DNA from: Algoriphagus sp.
GTDB lineage: Bacteria > Bacteroidota > Bacteroidia > Cytophagales > Cyclobacteriaceae
Direction: 5' to 3'
Length of the DNA: 26,725 nucleotides
Assembly: GCA_023255285.1 (NCBI GenBank)
Contig: JALRIY010000007.1
Coordinates: 1 to 26,725 of the forward strand
This document shows, one piece after another, positions 16,837 through 25,599 of this stretch (position 1 is the first letter of the stretch; each line of letters begins with the position of its first letter). A program made the translations under genes and the position numbers. A model generated the notes under the pieces. That model was not told where the DNA came from. It searched no databases and was given only the letters and a program-made list of their open reading frames with translations.

Positions 16837-19800
16837 ATGGATAGTCTAAATACCCAAAATGAACCTCTAGTAAGTTTGATGGGATCTGTTGCGGGAAGAA
16901 AAAGACAAGTTTTTGATCTTTTGAGTTTGTTTCAAAACTCTCAAATAATTGGTTTATTTGGAGAGAATGGGTCTGGTAAATCTACATTAATTCGTCACGG
17001 CTTAATTCCAGAATTAAAAAAAGGGTTTTTGGGAAAAGCCGGAAGAGAATGGAGGACTGTCACTATTCGACCTGGGATTTCTCCATTGGAGAATTTAGCT
17101 GCTGGAATTGCTCAATTAGGAATTGATAAGGGAAAGCAAAAACTAGAAGAAGAAGTTGCATTAAGTACATCGATGCGTCGCACCAACGAGGGTTTAAAAA
17201 ACGCATGTTTAGAAAAATTTTCTCAAAAAAGTAATTTCAATGCACTTTTAGTGATTGATAATTTTGAAGATCTTTTTCAATTTAAAGAAGTTGCCCCAGA
17301 GGTTACAGAATGGGAAGAACAGGTAAAGAGTTTCATACACAACATTAGTAAATGTGCTGGTAATTCATCAATTCCCGTTTATTTTTTAATTGTACTTCGT
17401 GCAGACTACATGGGGAGATTATTTGAGTTTAGGCACTTTTACGAAACTTTGTCTTCGTCCCAATACAATCTCCCCCAATTTAGAAAAACCGAATTTTCGG
17501 AAGTGCTTCTGTCACTTTTAAAGTCAACCAAAAAGACGATAAGTAAGGATGCCAATGATCAAATTTATAGTTTGTTTGGCAAAGATTTAAAAAATCTAAC
17601 TTCAATTAAATTCTACTTAGAAGAATTGGTAGTTCGATCGAATGAAGCCGGTTTGACTGAGATTAATTTAGATTTACTTCAACAAGTTGCCGTTGATTCT
17701 TTGTATACAAAAAAAATAGAATCTTTTTACTTGTCATGTGGTGAAGTTGAAAAGAAATTGGTTGAAAAGTTATTTAAGCAAATTACTGTTGTTCAAGAAG
17801 GTGCAAAGATTAGAAAGCCTATTCGAATCGATCATTTCCTAAAAGTAACTGGTTCTCAATTGAGTCAACTGGTACCGATTTTAAAACAAATTCAAACTCA
17901 TTTTGACTTTTTATTGGAGGTTATTTTGCCCTACCAAGAACGGCTAGAAATAAAAGAACAAACCCTGATTTCCGAATCAGCTGTTATAGATATAAAAAAT
18001 GAGCAATTTATACCTCATTGGCCTCGATTATTAGATTGGATCAAGGAGGAGAAAGAATCTCAAGATTTATACAAACGATTAAGTGAGAAGGCTAGCCTAT
18101 TTGACAAAGGGTTAACTGATTATTTAAAGCCACCTGATTTGGATTTAGCACTTAGTTGGTACGAACAGCAAAAACCAGACGAGTTATGGTCAAATCAATT
18201 TGATTCTAATCATCATAAGACCATTGCTTACTTACTGGCTAGTAAGGTTAAATTTCAGGACGAAATCCTAAAAAAGGAATTAGAACAAAAGGAAAAAATA
18301 AAAAGACTTAGAAGGGTTGGCATTTATGTAATTTTTGCAGCTGGCTTTATTCTAGTTGTCATTGGAATTTTCGCATACGATGCAAAGAAACAGGAAGCAT
18401 TTGCACAAGATGCCCGAGAAAAAGCAGTCAAGGAATCTAAAAAAGCCAAATTAGAGAAGGAACGAGCTGATCTCCTGTATAACGAAGCTAAATTGGCTGA
18501 GGATGAGGCTCGAAAAAATGAGCAATTGGCACTATTTGAAAAAATGCGTGCCGATGAAGAAAAAATAAGGGCCAATAAATTAAAAGAGGAGGCAGAGCTT
18601 CAGAAAGTCAAAATTGAGGAACAATTTAAAGAACTGGATCAGAAAAAAGTTGAACTTAGTTCAACAGTGGTGAATCTACAAGTTTCAGATTCCTTAAAAA
18701 GTATAGCAACCAAACAAGCAGAAAATGCGAGGGCGTACCAAGAAACGCTGAATGCGATATTGTCTTTAAGAAATCAAGTTCAAAAAAAGGATTTGCAAGG
18801 AGAAGAACTACAAAATATACTTTCAGAATTAAAATCAACCTATGCTAATTATAGGAAAACAACTTTTGAGTTTAAGGCGGCTAACTTACCAAACAATGAT
18901 TTGTACCAAGTGCTGTTAGAGATCCGCAAGAAAATGGTTGAACAAGGGATTATTGAAGGGATTCCTGAAGAATTAGCTACTCTTCCAAGCGGCATCAGAA
19001 AAATAGCAGTTTCTCCTACAGGTACAATTGCAGCTGGGGGAGATGACGGAATTTTACTCTATTCAAAATCACCAAACAATTTAGGAAAGGTCCCTTTGAA
19101 TAGGTTCCTTATTGGGAAGGACCGAATTCGTAGTCTTGATTATTTGAATGCCAAAGAGTTGATTTTTGGAACAGTTAATGGGAAAGTAGGTCTATTTAAC
19201 ACTAGTACTGGAGTAAACAAATATTTAGACCTGGGTATTCTCCCTAATCAAATCGTAGAAAGTTTGGTTGTAGGACCAAAAGGTGTTTTTGCTTTGGTTT
19301 CCGGCCAAGTCTTGAAAATAGATGTGGTTAATCCTGCTAAATCTGTCCGAGTCACCACTATTTCAGCAAAAAATATTTTTAAATTAAATCAAGATAAGCT
19401 GTTAGTTGTAAGTAAGGACAATTCACTCATACTATTAGATATGAGTACCTTATCATGGCAACCTGTTAGTTCAGATCTAAAAAATGCTTCAATTACTGCG
19501 GCAATTAGTTCTGGAGAAAGTCTGTTTCTAGGAATGGAAAATGGAGACATCTCAATTTGTAGGACCATCAGGTTAGGCAATGTTGTAAGTATTAAATCCG
19601 AGTTAGTAATTTCATCCCATCGAACTCGGATTACTAGTTTGGCATACGACGTGAGTACTGAAAAGTTATTTTCTGCAAGTTTGGACCAAACTGCAAATAT
19701 TTTTGATCTAAAACTCAGAAAATTAAGAAATGACTACATTGCAAACTACTTGTATAAGGTTGAGGGATTTGATAAGTGGATTTGGGATTTTGCATTGGTT

Positions 19801-19914
19801 CAAACAGGTAAGACAAAAACTTTACTAACAGTAGATGAAAGTGGAGATTTGAAGTCTTGGCAAACTGGATCAGAGATGCTTTACGATGAACTTTTTACTC
19901 TTTCTAATAAATGA
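16837..19914 (+). CDS. nSTAND1-type NTPase with TM helix, coiled coil and WD40-like propeller
   Basis: A 1025-aa membrane-anchored STAND protein. The NTPase has Walker A GENGSGKST at 42-50, Walker B LLVIDNFEDLF at 137-147, and the nSTAND sensor VLRADYMG near 187-193. A winged-helix-like region ends in HWPRLLDWIKEEKES (~394-408), a block shared with the downstream paralogue. One TM helix lies at about 495-514, so the NTPase is cytoplasmic and the C-terminus probably periplasmic, or the reverse if topology differs. A long charged, alanine-rich coiled coil (515-690) leads to a WD40-like propeller (720-1025) with repeats such as IRKIAVSPTGTIAAGGDDG and ITSLAYDVSTEKLFSASLD. STAND proteins are ATP switches that oligomerise on a signal. 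Placement next to an eCIS suggests a sensor. Its stop overlaps the small ORF in ATGA. Confidence 0.86.
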   Translation: MDSLNTQNEPLVSLMGSVAGRKRQVFDLLSLFQNSQIIGLFGENGSGKSTLIRHGLIPELKKGFLGKAGREWRTVTIRPGISPLENLAAGIAQLGIDKGKQKLEEEVALSTSMRRTNEGLKNACLEKFSQKSNFNALLVIDNFEDLFQFKEVAPEVTEWEEQVKSFIHNISKCAGNSSIPVYFLIVLRADYMGRLFEFRHFYETLSSSQYNLPQFRKTEFSEVLLSLLKSTKKTISKDANDQIYSLFGKDLKNLTSIKFYLEELVVRSNEAGLTEINLDLLQQVAVDSLYTKKIESFYLSCGEVEKKLVEKLFKQITVVQEGAKIRKPIRIDHFLKVTGSQLSQLVPILKQIQTHFDFLLEVILPYQERLEIKEQTLISESAVIDIKNEQFIPHWPRLLDWIKEEKESQDLYKRLSEKASLFDKGLTDYLKPPDLDLALSWYEQQKPDELWSNQFDSNHHKTIAYLLASKVKFQDEILKKELEQKEKIKRLRRVGIYVIFAAGFILVVIGIFAYDAKKQEAFAQDAREKAVKESKKAKLEKERADLLYNEAKLAEDEARKNEQLALFEKMRADEEKIRANKLKEEAELQKVKIEEQFKELDQKKVELSSTVVNLQVSDSLKSIATKQAENARAYQETLNAILSLRNQVQKKDLQGEELQNILSELKSTYANYRKTTFEFKAANLPNNDLYQVLLEIRKKMVEQGIIEGIPEELATLPSGIRKIAVSPTGTIAAGGDDGILLYSKSPNNLGKVPLNRFLIGKDRIRSLDYLNAKELIFGTVNGKVGLFNTSTGVNKYLDLGILPNQIVESLVVGPKGVFALVSGQVLKIDVVNPAKSVRVTTISAKNIFKLNQDKLLVVSKDNSLILLDMSTLSWQPVSSDLKNASITAAISSGESLFLGMENGDISICRTIRLGNVVSIKSELVISSHRTRITSLAYDVSTEKLFSASLDQTANIFDLKLRKLRNDYIANYLYKVEGFDKWIWDFALVQTGKTKTLLTVDESGDLKSWQTGSEMLYDELFTLSNK

Positions 19915-20009
19915 AAAAAAATAATTATTACGTAACGCATCTATCTGAGATTAAGAGCATCGAATTTTTAGATTGGTGGTTCCAAATTAGGCTAAACTAT
20001 AAAAAATGA
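19911..20009 (+). CDS. 32-aa microprotein linked by ATGA overlaps at both ends
   Basis: A short ORF between the two STAND-like genes. It starts with ATG at 19911 whose ATGA overlaps the stop (19912-19914) of the upstream gene and ends in TGA (20007-20009) within the ATGA that starts the downstream gene at 20006. The product is 32 residues, starts MKKNNYYVTHLSEIKS and ends in a Trp-rich, basic section (DWWFQIRLNYKK). It accounts exactly for the space between the two genes. Chance cannot be excluded, but double overlap at this precision is unlikely. It could be a tiny partner or regulator of the STAND pair, or a coupling device. I recognise no homologue. Confidence 0.6.
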   Translation: MKKNNYYVTHLSEIKSIEFLDWWFQIRLNYKK

Positions 20010-22690
20010 ATGCAGACTTTCCAATAGAAGTTGGCCAATTAAAAATTCAAATTGCTCAAAAACTTCATCAACGAGGAATCCTTTACTTAATTAAGACTGG
20101 AGATCAAATTTTCGATAATTTTTTTACGAGTCAGTTGATTAATTCTGGATTTACTAGTTCATTATCATCTGGAAATACCCTAGAAGAAATTCAATCCACT
20201 TTAAGTCAATCTATTGGATTAAGCGAGCGTGTATTAATTGAAATTCCAAGAGTTAACAACGAGATTTTTAATTTCTTGGTTCAATGTTTGAGTGATGAAT
20301 CTCTTAGAGTAGGGAAAGTGATTTTTTTAGTACCCAAACATGTTCTACCGCGTTTTCTTGATGTAAATGAAAAAAATTCATTGTATTCCTCCTGTGAATT
20401 TCTCTCAGAACTTCACCCAATTTGGACTAAGACTGCATTATTCAATGGATTAAGTCCAATACTGGGAGATGCATTAGCAACAAAACTTGCTATTTATTTA
20501 GTGGATTCAGAAGGTATAAAAAATGAGGAAATTGGAAAAGCCTTGTTTTTTGCAGAAAATAATAAAAGTAAGCTTGAAGAATTTATTTCTAATAACCAGT
20601 TGAAAGATGAATCTGTCTCAACCTGGGATAATTTTTTAGATACGAAAGGAATTGAATTTATTTCTAAAACCACTTCAAAGGTTTCATTAGATACCATACA
20701 GGCTTTTTTTAGGTCGTTTATATATGAAGAAGGGCGACAATCCTTTTCTATTCAATTGACTGTTGATGAATTGTATGCGTCAGTTCCATTGCCGAAAGAG
20801 GATCTTGATTTATTAATTGAGGTGGCAACTTCTCCAGAGTTTAGAATTTTAAATGAACATGGAACTACTTTGGGATTTTCAATCCCTCAGTATTTAACGG
20901 ATTGGGTAGATTTAAAACGTTGGATTTTGAATGAAGAAAAATCCTACCAACAGTTCAGATTATTTGAAGAAATAGCAGAGGAATATTTTAAGGGGACAGG
21001 ACTTCTTTTAGGAAAAGAGAGATTAGCCCAAGCGCTTATTTTGAAGGATGAAATTTTCACCACGTATGCTTGGGAAGAAAAATATAATCTCAACGAGGAA
21101 CTATTTTCTAGTTTCTTGCTTCTTTCTCAAAATTACCAAGAGGAGCAACTTAAAACTCAGCTTAAAAAGAGAGCTAGTTTACTCAAAAACTCTATTCGAA
21201 TAAGTATAGCAGTAAGTATAGCCTTTTTACTTTCTTCTTTTACTGCCCTATTGGCCTATCTAGAACGAAATTCTGCCATTATACAACAAGAACTAGCTAT
21301 CCAATCCAAGGAGGAGGCCGATCAGGCTAGAGTGGTTGCAGAAAAAGAACGGTTGGAAGCTATCCAGGCGCGTGAAAATGAACAATCTGCTTTAAAAGTA
21401 GCCGAAGACGAACGATTGGTTGCTTTAAATGCAAAAGGTCAGGCTGAGATTCAACGGATTATGGCTGTTGATGCTTTGATTCTTGCCAAGAAATCTGAAC
21501 AGGAAGCCTCGGAGGCCAAAGAAGTAGCCCAACAGAATGAAAAATTGGCAAATGAGGCTACAATAACTGCTCAAATCAATTTTGAAACAAGTGAGCGGTT
21601 GAGGAATCAACAAGAGGCTCGAGCTGCAGCTCTAGAAGCCTTGGGTTATTTTGCAAACAAGAATTTTTCAGAGGGGATAGAGCTAGTAAAAACAGCTTAT
21701 CAAAAAAACTTATCAAATGGAGGATTTCCTCTTCAATCAGATATTTTTAATGCCTTGTTGAATGGGATGAATACACTAAATGCTAAAGAATCTGAACTTA
21801 ATTTGGATTTTCCTGCAAAGTTAATTGCTTTATCTCCGGATAAGGAAATTTTGGCAGTTTATACGATAAATGGAGAGCTTCAAATTTTCTCTACCCAACC
21901 AACGATTTCTTTTGAATCGTCAATTAAAACCGGTTATATAAAATCATTTGAGTTTTTAAGTACTACTTTACTCTTGGGAACTGATCTTTTAGGTAAATTA
22001 TTTCTCATTGATTTGTCCTCAAATTCGTTGAAAAGTTTTGACCCATCTCTTCCATTAGCAACTAATAAAGGATTTTTTAAAGTTGTTGGCACGGAGGGCT
22101 TATGGATTGCACATTTAGCAAATGGGGATCGATCCGTTTATCAATTTAGTGCTCAAGAAGGATTTAAAGCACTTAAAGGAGATAATAGAATCACTACAGT
22201 TTCAGAAAAAAAAACATTGTTTTGGTTTGAAGAGAAGATTTTTTACAAAGCTAATCTTTCAGATTTAAAGCCAGAGATAGTTGTAACCACACCCAGTTCC
22301 ATTCAAAGTGTGGCTTGGTCTACAACCCACAAGCGGTGGATGCTAGGTCTAGAAAATGGTCAGATTTGGAGTGTTGATCCAGAAAAAGTACTACCAAACG
22401 AAACTTTCTCCATTCATGCAACTAAAGTAAGTCAATTGATTTCAATGCCTTATGCACATGGCACGGAGTTATTAATTAGCGCTGGATACGATGGTGGGTT
22501 AACTATTTTGGTTTTTGATAAAGCTATTCCCATTTCTGCTAGTGTTTCCTCTAGGGTAAAGTTTCAAGGTCATCGAAGCTGGGTCACAGGATTTTCTGTG
22601 GATGAAAAAATGAAGACAGCGTATTCTATTGGTAATGACCGAGTTTTAAAGGTTTGGCCATTAGAAATAAATGAATTATTAAAAAAATAA
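20006..22690 (+). CDS. Divergent STAND-like paralogue lacking nucleotide-binding motifs, with TM, coiled coil and propeller
   Basis: An 894-aa protein with the same plan as the upstream nSTAND. In the P-loop position residues 25-45 read ILYLIKTGDQIFDNFFTSQLI, with no G-x-x-x-x-G-K-S/T. The Walker-B position is VLIEIPRVNNEIF (77-89) with no Asp. The sensor position is VIFLVPKHVLPRFL with the Arg lost. Yet the winged-helix-like tail is kept: LTDWVDLKRWILNEEKSYQQF, matching the paralogue's block, followed by a GTGLLLGKERLAQAL stretch. A TM helix is at ~396-417, a coiled coil at ~425-540, and a propeller from ~585 to 890. This is most likely a pseudo-NTPase partner of the first, such as a signal-binding half of a heteromer. 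ATGA overlap with the small ORF suggests fixed ratio synthesis. Homology by alignment of blocks is my own reading. Confidence 0.82.
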   Translation: MNADFPIEVGQLKIQIAQKLHQRGILYLIKTGDQIFDNFFTSQLINSGFTSSLSSGNTLEEIQSTLSQSIGLSERVLIEIPRVNNEIFNFLVQCLSDESLRVGKVIFLVPKHVLPRFLDVNEKNSLYSSCEFLSELHPIWTKTALFNGLSPILGDALATKLAIYLVDSEGIKNEEIGKALFFAENNKSKLEEFISNNQLKDESVSTWDNFLDTKGIEFISKTTSKVSLDTIQAFFRSFIYEEGRQSFSIQLTVDELYASVPLPKEDLDLLIEVATSPEFRILNEHGTTLGFSIPQYLTDWVDLKRWILNEEKSYQQFRLFEEIAEEYFKGTGLLLGKERLAQALILKDEIFTTYAWEEKYNLNEELFSSFLLLSQNYQEEQLKTQLKKRASLLKNSIRISIAVSIAFLLSSFTALLAYLERNSAIIQQELAIQSKEEADQARVVAEKERLEAIQARENEQSALKVAEDERLVALNAKGQAEIQRIMAVDALILAKKSEQEASEAKEVAQQNEKLANEATITAQINFETSERLRNQQEARAAALEALGYFANKNFSEGIELVKTAYQKNLSNGGFPLQSDIFNALLNGMNTLNAKESELNLDFPAKLIALSPDKEILAVYTINGELQIFSTQPTISFESSIKTGYIKSFEFLSTTLLLGTDLLGKLFLIDLSSNSLKSFDPSLPLATNKGFFKVVGTEGLWIAHLANGDRSVYQFSAQEGFKALKGDNRITTVSEKKTLFWFEEKIFYKANLSDLKPEIVVTTPSSIQSVAWSTTHKRWMLGLENGQIWSVDPEKVLPNETFSIHATKVSQLISMPYAHGTELLISAGYDGGLTILVFDKAIPISASVSSRVKFQGHRSWVTGFSVDEKMKTAYSIGNDRVLKVWPLEINELLKK

Positions 22691-22718
22691 TCTTGGTTTG
22701 CAACTGAGAAAAAAGACT

Positions 22719-25595
22719 ATGAGAAAGAAACTTTGTGTTTTAGTCATCTTTATTTTGTCACTAATTAGTACGAGCACGTATTCCCAAACAACTAATTGCA
22801 ATGGGAATTCTGTAGAAATTAGTACGGATAGTTATGATATTGGAGATTTTGCCAGTGTTAAGCGAAATTTAGAATCCTGTGTTAGGGAGCAAGGATTCAG
22901 TAACTTGATTGAACTTAATAAGGCAAGAGAATTATTGGCTTTGACGGCAATTGTAGAAGATGAGCTTGAGGTGGCAAAAATTTATATTGAGCAAATCGTC
23001 ATTTCGAATATTAATTTTGTCTCTAGTTACAGAAATATAGTTTTTGATACAATTTTTGATGAAGTCAGGCGAGAAAATGCAGGCGTTACTGTCAGTTCAG
23101 TTTCTAAAAAAGCTGAAGATTTAAATACCGCGCCAGCAACAGTTAAGTTGGTAACTCAAGATGAAATCATGGATCGAGGATACAAAGATTTAATCGATCT
23201 ATTAAGTGATTTACCAGGTTTTGACATTAGTAAAACCTACTCAGTTACTTATGCCAATATTTTTCAAATGGGATTTCGCCAAGAAAATACCGAGCGCACG
23301 CTTTTCATGGTGGATGGTATTGAAGAAAATGACCTTTGGTTAAATTGGGCATACATTTCTAGACAATATCCCTTGTCTGCAATTAAGGCGGTAGAAATAT
23401 TGTATGGACCTTCTTCCACCATGTATGGACCGAGAGCTTTCATTGGAGCAATCAACGTAATTACGTATTCTCCTAAAGAAATCCCTGAAGACCATCTGCT
23501 GAAAAAGAAGGTTGGAGTAGCTGGGAAATCATCACGTTTTTATGCTCATGGAAATATGCAGGCTGGAAATTTTAATACCTATTCTTCTGACCTTACCCTA
23601 GGCATAAGAGGAACTGCGGCAGCTTTTCAAATGACAGGTAGGATTTACCGATCTGATGAGCATGACCTTTCATCCACAGAATTTTATAATTATTCAAATG
23701 ATGACATCAATCATTTGGTTTATAGTAAGATGAATTTAACAGGCAAAGCAGGCGCCTATACTTTTGAGGATTATCTTTTAAAATTTAATTTACCTCAAAC
23801 TCATCCCTATTATACAGTTTCAAAAAATGATGATGGGAAGATTACTAGTATGAGTCTTACACCAGAAGGAATTAATCAAGCGCGCAAATTAGATAGTTTG
23901 GCTTATGCTAGCCCAGTAAATGGAGTGCCGCAAGGATACTCAAACCATACAGATGATTATTTCTTTAGTGCAAAACTAACGGTGGATAATTTCTTGTTTG
24001 GTGTGCGACATTGGAAGCGTACTGAGGGTTTTGGATTTTATCAGGATATCGATGTAGCAGGGTCAAGAAATGGATCTGTGTGGTCTCCAGAAAACACTAC
24101 AGTGTATGCTCAATACGATAAACAAATTAATGAGAGGGTTAGTATCTCTAACTTATCCAATTTTGCATTACATCGGTTGGGAAAGGAATCCAATAGAGTA
24201 AATCTTATCGCATTTGGTGATCCTAGAGCAAACCTTCATTTTGCTCATTTACTCAATCCTACTGAATTAATACCAAGTATTAAAAGCGAAAAAAGAGGCG
24301 TAGATCAATTTGGGACGGAAACAGTTGAGAGTTTTGGCTATACATCCCTTCGTAGTGGTTATCGAAATAGATACTATTATTACGAAGCTCAACAATTCAG
24401 AAACGAGGCTCGATTTTTTTACGACAGTGAAAAATTAAAGTTTTCGTCAGGTTTGGATTTGAGGAGTACTTTGACCCAAGGCGATTACCAAATTTACATG
24501 GATTTTGATACCAATCATTCCAATTCTCAATCCTACCAGGATAAACAAAAAGAGATATCTCTAGCTCGCGAAAAAGGAATTGTGTTAGATCAAGAGGAAG
24601 GAAGCAATATGTTTTCAATTATCGATGTTGGATTTTTTAATCAAGCAACTTTCATAATTAAGAATAAATTATTTTTGAGTGGTGGTAATAGGATTGACTA
24701 CAACCGAATTAGAAGGTCAGGCGGATTTGGCTTAGTATTTAGCCCAAGATTATCAGCGGTTTATAATACGGAATTCACTACTGTCAAATTTAATTATTCT
24801 AAGGGTCTTCAAAATGTTTCTCAATTTACGAAGTACTCAACAGGAGGAGGGCGTGTACCCAATAATGAGCTTGAAACAGAGCAAATTAACTTTATTAATG
24901 TTGAGTATTTAGGGCACATCGCTAATGGAACACTGGGTTGGGAGGTAAATGCTTTTGGATATCTTATTGATGGCGCTGTGGCTTCCGGAGTTATTCAAGG
25001 TGTTCGTAAAAATTACAATGCTGGTGAATATCAAAATATCGGCGTCATGTCTGGATTTTTTTATAAGCCAAAGTCTAAAGATTGGAACATACAGTTAAAT
25101 CATACCTATTTTAAACCAGAGCAAATCAGCTCCACGTTTGTTGAATTAACAGAGCCTATTCGTTTAGGGGATATTGCAAGTCATCGAGTAAACATGTCCA
25201 TTACAAAGCAGACCCATATGGGTATTTTGAGTAATGTCATTAATATAAGAGCAAACTATGTGAGCGAAAGGCCAATTGGTCCAGAGACAACCCAAACTAC
25301 CAATAAGGGAGTAGGAGATACAGGTAAGATTCCACCTTATTTAGTGTTGAATGGAAATATTGGCTTTAAAATTCAAACATTACCAATGCTTAGATTGGAT
25401 TTAAGCATCGAAAATATTTTGAATAAAAATATTCTAGATAATAATCCAGAATACTATCATCCTGGTCCTCGTTCTGCATCTGGATCATTTAACCTTCCTT
25501 ATGACACTCCAGGTTTAAGTTATGGAGATAAAAATATTCCTTACTTTCCTCAGAGGCCACGGTTTTTATTACTTCGATTGAGCTACTTGCTTTAA
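22719..25595 (+). CDS. TonB-dependent outer-membrane receptor
   Basis: Starting at ATG 22719 (a TTG at 22698 would add seven residues and gives a poorer signal sequence), the product is 958 aa. Residues 1-23 form a signal peptide (RKKLCVLVIFILSLIST, cleaved near TYSQ). After it, residues about 25-105 are helical and cysteine-containing (ESCVREQGF, then a LLAL-A-I helix), an N-terminal helical domain known in some Bacteroidota receptors. A TonB-box-like strand and plug follow: NTAPATVKLVTQDEIMDRGY, LLSDLPGFDI, GFRQENTERTLFMVDGI, GPSSTMYGPRAFIGAINVIT. The remainder is a beta-barrel ending RPRFLLLRLSYLL. It imports an unknown ligand using TonB energy. It begins 28 bp after the paralogue and is probably in the same operon. 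The substrate cannot be read from sequence. Confidence 0.92.
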   Translation: MRKKLCVLVIFILSLISTSTYSQTTNCNGNSVEISTDSYDIGDFASVKRNLESCVREQGFSNLIELNKARELLALTAIVEDELEVAKIYIEQIVISNINFVSSYRNIVFDTIFDEVRRENAGVTVSSVSKKAEDLNTAPATVKLVTQDEIMDRGYKDLIDLLSDLPGFDISKTYSVTYANIFQMGFRQENTERTLFMVDGIEENDLWLNWAYISRQYPLSAIKAVEILYGPSSTMYGPRAFIGAINVITYSPKEIPEDHLLKKKVGVAGKSSRFYAHGNMQAGNFNTYSSDLTLGIRGTAAAFQMTGRIYRSDEHDLSSTEFYNYSNDDINHLVYSKMNLTGKAGAYTFEDYLLKFNLPQTHPYYTVSKNDDGKITSMSLTPEGINQARKLDSLAYASPVNGVPQGYSNHTDDYFFSAKLTVDNFLFGVRHWKRTEGFGFYQDIDVAGSRNGSVWSPENTTVYAQYDKQINERVSISNLSNFALHRLGKESNRVNLIAFGDPRANLHFAHLLNPTELIPSIKSEKRGVDQFGTETVESFGYTSLRSGYRNRYYYYEAQQFRNEARFFYDSEKLKFSSGLDLRSTLTQGDYQIYMDFDTNHSNSQSYQDKQKEISLAREKGIVLDQEEGSNMFSIIDVGFFNQATFIIKNKLFLSGGNRIDYNRIRRSGGFGLVFSPRLSAVYNTEFTTVKFNYSKGLQNVSQFTKYSTGGGRVPNNELETEQINFINVEYLGHIANGTLGWEVNAFGYLIDGAVASGVIQGVRKNYNAGEYQNIGVMSGFFYKPKSKDWNIQLNHTYFKPEQISSTFVELTEPIRLGDIASHRVNMSITKQTHMGILSNVINIRANYVSERPIGPETTQTTNKGVGDTGKIPPYLVLNGNIGFKIQTLPMLRLDLSIENILNKNILDNNPEYYHPGPRSASGSFNLPYDTPGLSYGDKNIPYFPQRPRFLLLRLSYLL

Positions 25596-25599
25596 ACAA

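Noticed and set aside
20006..20150. P-loop-like region in the second STAND protein
   Set aside because: KTGDQIF lacks the GxxxxGK[ST] pattern and no Walker B Asp follows.
22698..22718. TTG at 22698 as the start of the TonB receptor
   Set aside because: The ATG at 22719 gives a better signal peptide (charged n-region then hydrophobic core).
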